Origin: Wolfiporia cocos
Lineage: Eukaryota > Basidiomycota > Agaricomycetes > Polyporales > Phaeolaceae
Assembly (NCBI GenBank): GCA_029448655.1
Contig: JACCLO010000008.1
Span: 682,001-746,000 of the forward strand
DNA: 64,000 nt
Direction of reading: 5' to 3'
The first letter of the stretch is position 1. Every line of letters starts with the position of its first letter. Positions 43,996 through 57,385 of this stretch are shown here, piece by piece. The notes beneath the pieces were generated by a model, which had not been told where the DNA came from, made no database searches, and was given only the letters and a program-made list of their open reading frames with translations. The position numbers and the translations under genes are program-made.

Positions 43996-45237
43996 AAGGT
44001 TAGCTGGTGCGTTGTGAACTATGCGCGGTGGATAAGATGGTACTGGACCGGTCACGATACTTGATTTTTGACTGTAACTACGTTTTGCTGACTTAGCTGG
44101 GGTAGAGCACAACCTAATCCGTCATGTTTACTGGTTCAGGGTTACGAATTACTTGTTACGAGCTCGCTAGAACTGCTTTGATCATTAACATGCGAACAAC
44201 GCCCTTGAAGCCGGAGCAACAAGGACTCACGAACCAGCCTGACGTCGTTCGGAACTCTGTTCCGAACAGATAGTGTCATTTGACACACTGTGAATGACGG
44301 TGTGACCACCAATATAAGCAAGGCAATTTAGGGCTCCGTGGATCTTGACTGGTCAAGGTGGATGCGACATCGCAAATTGAAAATGCAAGGAGGACTGCAC
44401 GAACATTCCAGGTATACTACTATGGGTGCTGGCTGTCTGCGCCACAGGGTTTTGTTACGACATTCATTCACTCTGAACATGCACCCGTAGCTAGGCGCAT
44501 TCTCTGAGCTCTCAGATGTAGCTGATCTTGCTTGAGCGGGTCAACTGCTATCAATTATTCTTGGACACTAGCGCTGTGGAGCAAGTTAATTGTACGCGCC
44601 AGTTCATTTACCAATGTCACTCTCGATTGGGTTGAAGTAGCGGATACAAAAGTCGAAAGCTGAGACGCTGGGAGCCCCACCTTTGCGAGTGTGGCGTCCG
44701 CTAAGCGGAATATGAAGTTAGTTCTTTTCCTTACGCTGCATTGTATGCACAGTTGTTCATGCCTCGGATTCACTACACAGACTATGCAAGGATTGATGAT
44801 GACGCATGCGATTTTATTCTGTCCTTCATTTCACCCCTCCAATTGTGGCTGCGCAATAGCGGGTTTGCATTGTATTCTTCTGGTTGCGCTCGCACATGTA
44901 AACTCGATAGCAATGGGGTCTCCATTCCTTCTCGCTCGCACGTAGTGTATGCTTCAACAATCTGCCGAAGTGGTCATTGTGGTTTTATCTTGTACTCCGC
45001 ACGTGCTGTGCCCAAATCACATGGCACGCCACACGCCAATGAGATCGCTACCCCACGTCGCGATGTGGCGGCGCACAGAAGGCGCGTCTCCATCTGTCAC
45101 CATGCCCGCAGAAGCTGCTTCGTTTCCTTTTATTGGCTACCACTACAGCTAAATGCAAATAGCTGGCCTATCTGCTCTCCATATTCTTTCAGTCCTACTG
45201 TTTTGAAACAACTTGATTAGACATTCTGCCATCGACC
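43996..45237. other. intergenic with BBE relic
   Basis: Apart from the relic at 44420-44640, only unrelated short ORFs (for example 44741-45220) without family features. Confidence 0.4.
44420..44640 (+). pseudogene. relic of a BBE-like gene (plus strand)
   Basis: GGCTGTCTGCGCCACAGGG, then GTTACGACATTCA, and further on GTGGAGCAAGTTAA...CAATGTCACT, align with 42960-43160 of the intact gene (intron end, GIVTTFTLR and VDQVNTATANFAANVT exons) with several indels. Reading frame lost. A leftover of a tandem copy. Confidence 0.6.
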
Positions 45238-46281
45238 ATGCCCCGTCTCCGCGTTCTCGCTGGGCCTTCTTACGAGGATTTGTCGCCAGTGAATGTCAAT
45301 TCTGGAGAGGCTGTGCTCATTCAGAGCGATGCCTTTGAAGGCAAGGTTTCGGTATACATCAAGGGCTACGTGGATGCCAGCGGGGCTGTGGGCGATAGCC
45401 CGTATTTCAAAAAGCGGAGCGACGCGACGTGGAGCATCCAGATGCAAGGTCCGCAGAGCACACACACAGTCTCCGGCATAAGCTGATAGACATGCATATA
45501 CGCAGGCAGGTTCCTGCACCAGCACTCTGCAGACGATATTCTGTTCGGTAATACATTTGCACGGCCGCTCAAGCTGCCCTGGGGATTCAGCGCCGCATTG
45601 AAGTTCATGAGGTATGTACCGAGCAGTGCACCCCTTATAGCCTTCATAATTGATGTGTCTTGATTCATTGCCAGCTTCATAGACCCAACCCTTGAGCAGG
45701 ACCTAGCGTCCCATACAAAGCCATGGGCACTCTCCCCGCTCATCGCCACCATGCCATATCTCGAGCATCGGCGAACATATAACAGGGAGGGAGGCGGGAC
45801 ACGTGCTTCAGCCCCGCTAGAGCAGCTCATCGGGAACGATATGTCCCAGCTGCCGCTTACGGTCGGCGGCGGGGGAACGGACGACAAGAAGGCAAAGGCA
45901 CTTGCAAAGAATCGGCGCGCGTACTTCCAGGACGCAGCTCACCGCCGGGAGGTGATGTTCGGTCCCGAGGTACGATAGTTTTACGTCCTCAACTGCTCAC
46001 ATTCTACTCCGGAGTTGCGTGATTGACTACGCATCTAGGATCTGCTCACAGCTGACTTCTGCTATGACTACCTGCGCTTCAGCGCGGACGGCGTGGACCT
46101 TCGCCTCCCAGGCGGGATCTCTATTGACATGATGAAGTACTGGGATGGGCAGCCCGTGCGCTTCGTGTGCTGCGAGCGTGCGCGTGGGGGCACCGGCGCG
46201 GATCCCTGGGGACGCGTACTCTGGTGTGTCGTGATTGAGCCCGTAGAGGATGAAGGAGCTCTGGACGGGAAGGAATTGTAG
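45238..46281 (+). CDS. DUF1769 family protein
   Basis: Conserved fungal protein of unknown function. Four exons: 45238 to a donor in CAAG|GTCCGC near 45451; from GCAGGTTCC near 45508 to AG|GTATGT near 45611; from CTTCATAGAC near 45675 to GAG|GTACGA near 45970; and GATCTGCTC near 46039 to TAG at 46279-46281. Family blocks: MPRLRVLAGPSYEDLSPVNV at the start, FEGKVSVYIKGY, TWSIQMQGRFL, SADDILFGNTFARPLKLPWG, ALKFMSFIDPTLEQDL, KPWALSPLIATMPYL, YFQDAAHRREVMFGPEDLL, FCYDYLRF and KYWDGQPVRFVCC. The frame is intact and the length normal (about 280 aa). It lacks a signal peptide or membrane segment. Confidence 0.88.
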
Positions 46282-46829
46282 GATGTCAACTGATGTGATG
46301 AACTCAGCGAGGTCAACGATGACTTTGGGAAAGCCTTGTAACGCGGACTGGTTGAATGGATGTAACATTATTACTGCCGCCCGTCCCCAGCTCGGCAGGG
46401 CTAATAGATAACTTTCACGTATTGTACAAGCCAGCACAATATCCTACACCAAGATGTTGACGTTAGTATACAAGGATACACCTTCCACCCTATGACTCCT
46501 TATCGTGCATTATGGCAAAGGCTTGTGGTAAGAGAATGGTGCATAGTTCCAGGGCACGCTTGCCCGCACAGAGGCAACAGGGTAGGCATGAAAGGCGCTA
46601 CTTCCTGCCACAGGGCAGTGTAATCGCGTCAAGAAGACATCGTCCATCAAGGCATGCAACAGGCGCTCGAGTTGTCAATCTTGTGCGATGGTGGTAAGGG
46701 TATATATCCTGCAGAGCTAGCTGCGATTTGAGAGATGGTCCATAGTCGCGCGGAGTGTCGATGAGCCGCTAAACGCCTTGTCAGCGCCAGGTATGTCGAT
46801 CCTCCACAGATCGCCGACCTACATGTGCG
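46282..46829. other. convergent intergenic region
   Basis: Lies between the convergent DUF1769 and DUF7918 stop codons; probably two 3' UTRs. No other feature. Confidence 0.4.
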
Positions 46830-47993
46830 TTAGTCGTCCTGTGTCAAATCGATGATCTCGCTGTACGTGACGCTGAGTTGGCTCGGCTGTGGCTCCTTCT
46901 TCACGGTCTGAGACGGTGTGCGACGCGCGCGGGCCCACCCAGTCACCTGCACAGATCAGCTGTAAACGCGATACAGCGCATCAAAGATCTGTGGGCGCTT
47001 ACACCGCCTTTGGGCCTGGCGTCTTCGATGAGGGACGAAGACCGCTTTGCCTGCACGACGCTGTTTCGCTGTCGCTTCCTGCCGGGCTCGCCCTCATTGC
47101 GTTGTGGAGATGAATCTGCGCGTCGCTTGTTATTTCGCGGCGCAGAAGCCGCATCGTCTGCTTCCGACTTGACTATTATTCCTTGCGCCAGGAGGAGTTC
47201 TGCATCACACTTAGCCAAGCGTAGTAGGGCAGTATTCTGCAACGCACCCCTCGACCTGTATCGAAACACAAAGCGAGCCGCATAGACACCTTTAGGGTCC
47301 AGGTACTGGCACTCTATGCGCCGCGCGGGAGAACATGTGCGCGTCTGTCCCAACCTGAAGCAGCGCCCGCGTGAGATCGAGCCAGTCCACGGAGACACAA
47401 GACGCACTCTACGCAATGCGACCCAGCCTTCTTGCTCTTCTCATGTATTGGCCCGACGCGCGGGACGTCGTTCCGTCTGAACTCCCTCACATTCTGCTGG
47501 ACTACGCGGAGCGCCTTGATCTCAATCGTTCCCAGGTTCTCGTTGCCCCCCGCGTGCGGTGCGTCGTCGTCGTCTGTATCGCGGATATCAACGTGCATGC
47601 AATTGATGCAAGCGGGGGCCGCGCACCGGTCAGGATAAGCGGGGAGAACGTGAACATCTGGCGCCTCGTCTCTGAGACGCGCACGCCCCACCGACTGCCG
47701 TGCTGGCCCGCTCCGCAGAGCGACCCACCCATGACCCTGCCATCGATCGCGCATCGCAGTGTATGGCCATCCGCTCGTGAGGTCCACTGCCTTGTGTCGC
47801 GGAAACGGATTTCGAAGTTCTAGGGCATGCCTGATCACACCGGGTCGCATAGGGCTCGTTGGACACCACTCACCTGGCCAACCTCGCTTGGTATGTAGCA
47901 CGCTATCGTCCTCTCCTCTTCATATTTCACAGCGTATTCTGGAAGCGCGCGGCCCCCGCACCAGATAGAGATATCAAGGTTATTGAGATGCAT
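46830..47993 (-). CDS. DUF7918 family protein with SIM-like acidic tail
   Basis: Basidiomycete-expanded family of unknown function. Five exons joined by eye. The start MHLNNLDISIWCGGRALPEY is the family N-terminus. Further blocks: YAVKYEEERTIACYIPSEVG, FEIRFRD, DGHTLRCAIDGRVMGG, FTFSPLILT, NENLGTIEIKALRVV, PIHEKSKKAGSHCVE and the signature FVFRYRSRGALQ near the C-terminal third. A basic stretch (NNKRRADSS, GRKRQRNSVV) looks like a nuclear localisation signal. If the last intron (about 46930-46988) is spliced, the protein ends VKKEPQPSQLSVTYSEIIDLTQDD; the IIDLT with acidic neighbours resembles a SUMO-interacting motif. Without that intron it would stop at 46943. Confidence 0.8.
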
Positions 47994-49827
47994 TCTTGCA
48001 GGACGCTACCAACAATATTCTAGCAAATTGTATAAGTCCTGCGCGTCAGGCGACGAGTGGGAATCAGCCACACTGAGGGTTAGGCGCCCGCACTTTGTAG
48101 TACGATAAATCACGTGCAGATCGCTCGCGATCGGCACGAGATTTGGATTGGGCGTCTGTTATCTTATCATGGGGATGGGCATTGAAGTTATCAACCATCA
48201 GAGGGCCCCCGCTTTGTAGCTGAGGTCATGTTGAATCATACTCCGTCTAGCATGTCGTACGGCATCCCTCTTGACTCTTGAGTCACAGAGATGCATGCCA
48301 TGAGAATATGGAAACCGATACATAGTATCCCACTTGTTCATCATGGTGTCTCACAAGACTTATGTAAAGTCCCTCCCACGATTTCAAGTAGTCCTCAATA
48401 CTTCTGCAGAATACTACTTTGATTATCCAGAACTACATAGCGTGAGTTGCATCAGTCATAGTCCATAATCAGCCGTTGCCACCCCCCATAGGTCTTTTTT
48501 GAAAACAGTGAGAACACGTTGATGCTGTTAAACTAGACACCGGTCAGTCTATCAATTCTGCTGCCAAACTCGATATGTTACTCGCGCCGCAGATTGAGAT
48601 GATGATGCAGGACCTCCTCTGCTTCGTGACGTGGTTGATGTCGAGATCTTCATATGCCCATAGCGTTAGATGATGACTATTTGTAAGGCCCTCGATATTC
48701 AATACCGCATGGTTCCATGCTCAACGCAAATAATCACAGCGGTTACCGCAATACCGTTGCGCTGCACCGCAATGTGTGTCATGACCCCTTGCCTAATGCA
48801 ATGGGCACTTGGAAGATCCGGTGACTCTGTAAAAACTAAGAGTGGATTGTCCGATTGTGATCAAAGTCTGATCACTGATTGAATTCATACCGACTGACGA
48901 AGGGAGGCAAGCCTAATGTCCACAAATACTCCAAGTATGCCACAATGACTGACTGGAGAATAATTGTACCGATGGCGCAGCTGACGTCTTTGAAACAGGA
49001 AAAATAATAACCTTTTAGAACTCGTTGAAAACTTCCGCTGGAGGTATTGGAGCCTCATAGAAAATCAGAACCGCTGTCAGAAACTGTACGGAGGCGTCGC
49101 CCTGCAAAGTCGGTAGAGCGCAGATGATCATCCTTACCCGGCCTTCTGAGTAGTTGATTGTGGTATTGGCTAGCTCAGACAATCGGCATGATTGTGAAGC
49201 ACGACTGTGGCGAAAAGGTAAGTTGGAAGTAAGGCTGCACATAATCTGGAACATTGAGCCGATCGAAAGATGATTCTGAGTAAAAGATGGAAGTTGGAGT
49301 ATTAAGGAGAGGAGAAAAGAAGGGAGAGACAAACTAAACAAGTTCAAGCACGAGTGTATGCATGATCTTGCAGTCGCATTGGCGCTCAAGTGGTCTTCGC
49401 GCGAAAGGTTGAATGTGATCTAACGCGTCTTGATAAAGAGGTCAAGGCCAACGGTGACTCGGATGACGTATTTAAAGCCGCACTACCTGATCTTTGTCAA
49501 TGTCTGAACCATGGATATAATAATATGTATGGTACATGCTCTGGTTCGTGATGCATTGATGTCTCATATAGAGAAAAGCCACAAGTGATCTATTTAGACA
49601 TCAGCCGGGACCAGTCTGCGAGAAGCATCCTCGAAATACAAGAACTTACAACTAGCCTAGCTACCGTCCGTAATATAGAAACATTTGAGCAACATGCAGC
49701 AAATAACAAATTCATCATGCAGATCTATCATGCCATATGGCTAACGCGTCACGATCTGTTGATGTGCGGCTATTTATGAGTATCACGCGCATGTATGCGA
49801 TATTGACGAACATAGCACTGACTCACC
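47994..49827. other. intergenic with BBE relic
   Basis: 1.8 kb without a supported gene apart from the minus-strand oxidoreductase relic at 49015-49115. AT-richer than its surroundings. Confidence 0.4.
49015..49115 (-). pseudogene. relic of a BBE-like gene (minus strand)
   Basis: The minus-strand reading gives FLTAVLIFYEAPIPPAEVFNEF, matching ILASVLIFYDAPTPPSGIFD of the intact gene at 43267-43330. The rest of the exon chain is absent. It sits 5 kb from the intact copy in the opposite orientation, so it arose by rearrangement of a copy rather than simple tandem duplication. Confidence 0.65.
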
Positions 49828-52800
49828 TCACCATTTCGAGGGAGAAGCAGGAACTTCTGCATCAACCAGGATCCCATCTCCCTCGTTTGCATCTGTGTTC
49901 ATCCCTCGGAACTCGTCCATTAAATCTTTGACTTCTTGCAGAACGGCTTCAATAGCCTCCTTTTTTGTCCACGAGCGGACTGCAACGTCCTCCGTGTCCA
50001 AGTCTTCAATCCCTTCACTGAGCGGAAGTAGGGTAGTATAGCCGCACATCACCTGTGCAAGGCGGATCCGACGATACGTCATGCGAATCAACGCAGGCGT
50101 TGTGATCATCATCTGCCTCGCCATGGCCAGTGCGCTTCCACTGATCCTCGTACCTCCAGGAGAGACAGATCTTCGCGCATTGACGTCTACGGAAAGAGGT
50201 ACAACCGGTCCAAGATGAACGATCTGGGGACCTGTACTTCTCCCCATGCGTCCCGAAGGGCTGACGGGGCTTGACTCGCGAGCGTATCCGGCTAGTCGCG
50301 GCGCTTCTACTTTGCGTGGAGTGGATGCCAGTAGACCATTCTCGTCGAAAGTGGGCAGAGAACTGGAGTTGCTTATAAGTACGGAGTTACGCGGTGTTGA
50401 GGCTGCCGACGAAGCCGCACTTGTATTCAACATGCTACGCCGCGGTTTTGTAAAGGCGGACGAAAGACGACGGGATTTCACGCCCGAGGAAATATTAGAA
50501 CTACGTCCGAGCTGCGATGAGTCATAATACACATTTGCAACCTTTTCCTGAATAAATCCGCGCATTTGTATGCACAAGGGGTTTTTCCTAAGGCAAAGCC
50601 ATTGGATAATGGACCATATCAGATAGTCGATGAGGCGAGGTTGAGCGAGTTGATTGAGTGAGGACAAAGAGGCCTTTGAGTGTAAGAGCGTATTACCCCC
50701 CTGGTCTGTGGTGAGAGTTGGTGATCGTGGAGACTGCAGGGGGGAAGGGGGTTCAGAGGAATCTTGGGGCCTCAAGGCAAAGCTTGCGTCGCCATCGGTC
50801 AAGACAGCTCTTAGCGCATCACCAATGTATGTCCAGACAGTGGGCATAGCGGATGATAGATCCCGTTCGGCGCGTATGACAATGAGCTTGAGAATTTGCA
50901 TCGCTATCGACATTGTCATCGCCGACTTGTAGCTAGGGATTCGACCATCCTGAGATTTCCGCCGTTCTGGTGGCTTCGAGCTGTCGTATGAAGAGTATGT
51001 CCGGTGACAGGCTGAGAGTATGTAAGACAATAAGCGGATCCATGCCTTTGAGTGACTTTCGTGGCGCCATGAGTCGGTCCACTGGTGACCGGAGGCGATA
51101 TCGGAGGTGGTCTTCATCGAAAGCACCATGGGGAGAATGACTCCTGCGAGAAACTCATAGGAAGGGGGTTGATCAACCAGCTCATCAATCACGTCCGAAC
51201 CGGTCGGCACCAAGGGAATGGCATTGTTGAGGAGGGCAATGATGCTCATTCTGGACGGGAAAGAGAGCAGCCAGCTCTCGGAGGCTGCAGTGCGACAAGC
51301 ATCTAAGCCAGTCCTACAGAAACGGACCACAATCAAGTCCGCAAACTCTTGCTGATTTGCGAAAACGTTGTTGTTCGACAATTTCACCAGTACGTCATAT
51401 ACGCCCGAGAAGTTGACTGAAGTGCAATGTTCGTTAACAATTGGGAAGAGATCCGAGAGGAGTGACACAACATCCTTGAGGGTGGGGGCAGGTTCGCAGA
51501 GTAGAATCGCTCGCGAGTAGTCAGATAGGAAGAGCGCCACTCGATCGGCGCTCGTAATCGACTCCTTGAGCACCAGCTTGATCAATTCCAGCACACGACG
51601 GGGTGCTGCCTGACCCAATCTGCCACCAGCTTGCACATAGGCGATCACGAGAGAAAGATAATCTAACCGCATCGCTAGCAGGTCTCCCGGGGATAATGCC
51701 TGCTGGGGTTCGTGGCCGCTGCCGTCTGCGAGTACGTCATAACTGAAATCATCAGGTGCTCGCCCCGTAGTGCTGTCCGACGGCTTCGCCTTTGTCGCTG
51801 TTTTACTTGATAGAATTGAGCCTAGAGCGTCAATCCCGTCACGTAGAACAGATCGAGCGGAATTGGATGTATTGTAGAAATGAGGCGTTAACAGCCTGAG
51901 TGCTCGTAAGAAGCGTTCCGCACGCTGAATGCCAGGATTGTGTGCGATGACTGTCAGGAACAGGCGTACGAGGTTGTCCAGCTCGAGTCGTCTCCACTCA
52001 TATTCTTCTGGAAGTACCAAGGTAACTTGGTTTTTACCGGATCCGCCTCTACGGAGGGAAGCCAAGAAGGTTTGTGGAACCTCTTCTGCAACAGCTGCCA
52101 TTCGATTTTCTTGCTCTTGCAGCTTGTTCAGATCGTATATCCCCGCAACGTCCGGCGCTAGAGGCGCCGTGCCGTTCTTCAATGTGGAGAACAAGGAGAA
52201 CACATGGCCAGCCAACCATGCCTGGTCAACGTCAGGGGAGATAAGCATGTGGGAGACTACGTCAAAGCTCTGGAACACGAATGATTCTTGATGAAGAGTG
52301 TAGAACCTGTTCACCGCATATTCGATCGCTGTCCTAATGCCAGGATGGCCATCGGCCTCCGAGTATACCTTAATGATAGCGGGCATGAAAAGAGCGTACG
52401 CGCCGCCGGAGATGAACATGCGTTTAAAGCGTGTACTAGCCAACATGAAAGCTACGCGTGGTTGATTCAATCAAGTCTGAATAGTTGATAGACAGGCTTC
52501 GCTCACCTAGCATTGCATGCCCAACGATTCCAATATCATCGCCATGCGTGAGCAGTACCCGATTCAGTCCATCCATGAGGATTGCAAGTTCCTGTCGATC
52601 GCTGAGGTGCCGCGACATTGACCAGAACATCTGGCTGACTAGTAATAGATGGCTGCGTGCCAGTGTCAGCGACAGAGCGGTGAGGCTCATGTCACTGGCT
52701 GAGTGCATGGATGCGTTTCGCTTGCGAGGCATGAACGCGGCAGAGGGCAGGAAACCTCCATCTTCGCTTCTGCCCTTCGACGGTAACACTAACCTCGTGA

Positions 52801-55800
52801 TACTTTTCCTGATTATCTTGAGTTCTTGGGGATCTCGTTCTAGCATTCGATGGAACAGCAGGTTCTGCGACGTTCTCACCAGCGTGATCCACACGAGGGG
52901 TGCAGGTATAGATTCGAACGGGTTCTCGGATTCTTCCAGTGCTCTAGGGAACATGGGACCCAGCGGAGCAGTATCTGGGAACCAAAGCGCGCCAGTAGGA
53001 AGGAGGAACGCATCAACTTTAGCCCGGCGAATTTCACGGACGGACATCTTGCTGACTTGTGTTACAAGTCTGGCAATCGCCGGAGCGGTATATGCGTAGG
53101 ACTGCAGAGGGTTCGCACTATCCGCTCGCCGCACAGTAGATTTCAAGAAGCCGGCAAGGTGATTGAGCAGATGGTGTGACATAGCTGGCGGGAGCGGATA
53201 TTGTGTATGCATGAGAGATGCGACAGCGGTAATGGAAGAAATGACCTTGTCTTCACTGCCGGACATTGAGTGGAATATGGAACGGGAGAGCAGTGACGGG
53301 TCATCTCGCATGAAGTCTACTACCAGACTCTTGACGGAACTCGCAACCAGAAAATCCGGATCCTTGACCATGTCAACCAGGATAGGGAACAGTGACTGTA
53401 AAGTTGGCACGAAAACCGGTCTACGTTTGGCGCCACGCGAGCTCCCACTAGTGCTATCACGTCTCAGCAAAAGCGAGTCATTGGAAGGTGAGCTTGTAGG
53501 TGAATGCTCTGGGCTCAGATTGGGTGATTCGGATAGTGAGGGATCATCCGTTGACGTATCCAGAACGTCCAGTGATAGACTGGGGATCAGAGAAAGAGGT
53601 GTTTTGATCCACTGTGTCTTTGGATCGATCACTCTATCCTCTTGGTCCCAGCCAATCTCAGCCAAACGTCTGCGCAACTCTAGGGGAAGCACATGTCCGT
53701 TGCTGTCCTTGAACTCATACACATCTTCATCCAGAACATGGGAGCTGGTGCCCATATCAGTCGGTACAAACTGGACCGGAGCACGCGCTGGCTTGAATGG
53801 TCGACGATAGGCCCTGTCCATTATGAAGTCCTGCGATGAGATCTGAAAACGCCAGCTTGCGATGGTAGCTAGTCTATCGATCGTCAAAAGTCGAACCACT
53901 GGGTTCTCACTAGACGAGACATCAGTGACGCCACGGTGAATTAGTACTCTACTCACTTCAGGAGTCCGCTTTGTATGCGCTGAAGAAACTCATTGGGCAC
54001 TTTCTCTGCATATTGCATAAGTAGGAAAATAGTCTGTGTGTAGACATCAAATTATCGGAATATGAACGTTCACATTGATACATACTGGCGCGTTATTTTG
54101 CGAGGGACCGCGATCAAGGCAGTGTTCTAATAACGCTCTTCCAAGTGCGGAGTAATGCTCCGGATGAAGAAGACCAGATACCAATACGAGCAGAGGGCAA
54201 GCTATGCATCTCAATGGTTGATCGATATCCTCGATAAACTGCAATCGCGCGGCTAGCAGCGCATTTGCTGGATGATCTGAAAGGCTCTGCGAGCGTTGCG
54301 CATTGACGGGTGATGCGAATACAGTGGTTCTGCGCTGTGAGCGAAGTTAGCATGATGCTTCATAGCAGGTTTTGTACATACTTTGTTTCCACCTTGTAAA
54401 GCACTTGACGCTTGAGAGTACACAGTGCGCAGACTGTTGAGGGATGTATCGAGCTCCGGATCACTTTCGCTCAAGGATGCCTCTCGAAGGAGCCAATTGA
54501 TGACAGACGAGAGCCAGGGTGCTCTGATTGAAAGAGGCAGCACAAAGTTAATATCTGTGGGTAAAACAAGGAGACACACGTACGATTTAAGTGACCGAGT
54601 AAGTGTCCTGATTATTTTGAACAGGTTGCAAAAGAGCACTCTCTGGGACAGTGGTACGAGCGCTGTTTGCTCCTACGATTTTTGAGAATACGCATCACGT
54701 CAAAGAGAGGATGTGCTGATACCTTGGCTTGAATCAATGCAGCCAACTTTGTCTCCAAGGCGACTGAAAAGCGGACCGCTTGGGCCGTCTATGAACACAT
54801 ATTAGAACGCGTCGATAACGGTAGTGCGCTGACCTACCACCGCGATATCTTTCGCTTCACGAACGCTTCGTAAAAATTGGGTCAATTCTACAAGCAGAAC
54901 TGACTGTCCAAGACGGGCTCTTCCCCACACAGGACCCTCCCCTTGTGGCGCAGGTTGCTGCTTTGTCCCGCCCAGATCACTGGTGAGCGCTACGGACATC
55001 ATCCCGGCATCCCGACACCAGAAGTCTGGTAAGTATTTCGCGATACAGTTCAGGATGCATATCTGGTTGGCAATGGTTAACTCCTTCCCAGATGCGGCAC
55101 AAGTGAAAAGCGGCTTGAAAAACAATTGCGGGTGCATGCGAGATACCAAATTGAGGTACTCTGACAGCGGGTGGCAGGGATACTCGGGGGGGTCTGACAT
55201 GAGCCGCTGTTCAAGTGAATCAGCATTCAGTGCGCTATAGAATAGTTTGATACATTACATCGTGCAGCAGCGGTAATGACAATGTTGCAATTGTCTTGCG
55301 GAGCTCTTCGGGGTAATCCCTTGACATGATCGGCAACAAGCGGAGTATTGTGGGCCATTCCGCGGCGGAAAGCTACAGGGCATCAATCAATGTAGATAGA
55401 CTCAGGATTATCGGATATGCCTTACTGTATTGCGGAGACACTCCTCGAGGCTCGGTTTCCAAGCCGGTTGATCCTGCATCCAGTGGTCAACGTGCGCTAT
55501 GTACTGTTCTCTTTCGGCTAGGTCATGGACACAGGTCAGGTCGAGAACCAGTCTAACTGCATGGGTGCGCAATTCGGCAGCGTCTGTGCCCTCGAGGAGC
55601 TCAATCATTGGGAGAACACGTGTGTTGAGAAGACGTCCGATAACAGCAGCATCAGCGGCACGAGTAGTCAAATTTGACGATGCTGCGGAAAAGAGCAAGA
55701 TAGATGCGGCGCTGACGAATGCTTTCAGCTTGCATGACCGCATACGCGACAGCAAAGGCGTGAGCGCCTGGCCTGTTCCCGACGCGGGCCAAAACTCCTG

Positions 55801-57385
55801 CGCGCATTGAGCATCAATGTCGTGCCATACGGCCGAGGCTTGATGCACGCACCTCCAACAAATTCCGCAACACCCATTTGCGGCTGTCCTCGGAACCAGT
55901 CTCAAGACATGAGATAACGCTTTCCGCGGCGATAACACGTCTAACGTGCGCAGCGTTATCGTCACTCGACCAGCTCACGCCATATTCTTTCTCGAAGGAT
56001 TCTGATGCAGGTGACCCGCACTGGCCGTCCAAGACGGCGAAGACATACGCTCTGAGAGACTCGGCCTCAGATTGGGCATCTGGCGAGGAAGAAAGGCACA
56101 TTAAAAGAGAGAACATTCCAGTGTACAGGGTCCGGAGTATCCTGGGGGACTCCGCATCGAAGGACTTTTCCCGAGAGAACAGGATTGAGGAAAGGGCCCC
56201 CAGAATACGTATACGCGAGCTCGATGGGACCGACGCCGCATTGCAGCACCAAAGACAGCGTTCTAGATTCGCCTAAAGGCCCAAATGAGTGCGGAAGTTC
56301 CGTCAGAAGGCGACGGCACGACCGCTCACCTCATTCGAGGGCGCTTTCCACGTTCTGAGAATCTGCTCAAACGTCTCAACGGCGGTTTGTTGCTCAGAAG
56401 CGACGCTTCCGCCGCTGTATGCTCCGAGAAACGGAACTAGCAATGCGGAGAGCACATGAGCTTCGTGGGGGAGGCTGTGCGGGCGAGTCGCGGGGTTGCT
56501 GAATGTCATGACCCGGTGGAGGGGCCCGACGGACGGCACGCCTCGGGGGTCCATGGCAAGCGTGTGCGACGACTCGGGCCTCCGCATCGTCCGAATCGAT
56601 GAGATGCTTGGGCTCGCGACCATGGGCAGCGCGGCGGCCGACGTCATGAACGGAAGATGCAGGCTCGAGCCAATGGTCGCCTGCGAGCCCTCGCGCTCAG
56701 GCCGCGGCCGGGAACTCAGCTCGCCGAACCGCGCGCACCAGCATGCACTCAGGATCTCTTCCGAGAACTTGCGGTGCTCGTCCACGGCTGCCTCGACCAC
56801 CTGGCGGAATATCTTCTTCTGGCCGAAGCGGTATGGCCGCGTAGGGGTCGCGGGCCGCGTGGGCGGGGGTGTGCCCTGGCCTGGCGTCGTTGTCCGCGCG
56901 GTGCCGGAACGTAAAGGCACGGGGGCGGTCGAGCCCCCTGCTGACGGGAGAACATGCGAACGCAGCGTCGCCCAGCGCTGCCTGCCAGGAGAAAGAGGCG
57001 GTGCTTCCTCTTTAGATCCTTCCCCCTCGGCACTGAGATTCAGAGGTCGAGGTTTCGGCGCGGCAATTTTAGCTGTAGTGTCCGGATCCACTTGTTCCTT
57101 GAGTTGATCGGGTGACTGCACCATCTCCTGTTCTGTCCATGGAGTAACCTCGTTCGTGGTGGCTGTCTCTTTTTCCTCTCCTTTCAACGTGGATGCCTTG
57201 AATGTGCTAGTGGTCGAGTCAGTGGAGGGTGCACGCGTGTGCATTGCGGTCTCCTTGCTGGCGATGGAAGACGTGTCAGAATCAGAGCCGGATCTCTGCT
57301 TCCGTAGGGTATCAAGCGAGAACAGACGTTTCGGCAGGGGGCGTCCAGAGGACGACTTCTTCGAGCCATCCCTTCTCATTGCCAT
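49828..57385 (-). CDS. very large UNC80-like protein (HEAT/armadillo-type)
   Basis: Starts MAMRRDGSKKSSSGRPLPKR with a disordered Ser/Thr/Pro-rich first exon (56303-57385). Helical-repeat exons follow (55814-56250, 55408-55850, 54802-55200, 54253-54639, 54047-54300). Two huge exons (52436-53956 and 49828-52470) follow, joined through a short intron near 52440-52505. The frame is open throughout; the total is roughly 2,100-2,200 aa. C-terminal blocks such as RLIDYLIWSIIQWLCLRKNP, CIQMRGFIQEKVA and RMTYRRIRLAQVMCGYTTLL match what I know of the UNC80 C-terminal domain in fungi. In animals UNC80 is a subunit of the NALCN sodium-leak channelosome; fungi have the NALCN relative Cch1. No membrane segment evident. 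Exon borders between the middle exons are approximate, and the family call rests on the C-terminal third. Confidence 0.7.
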
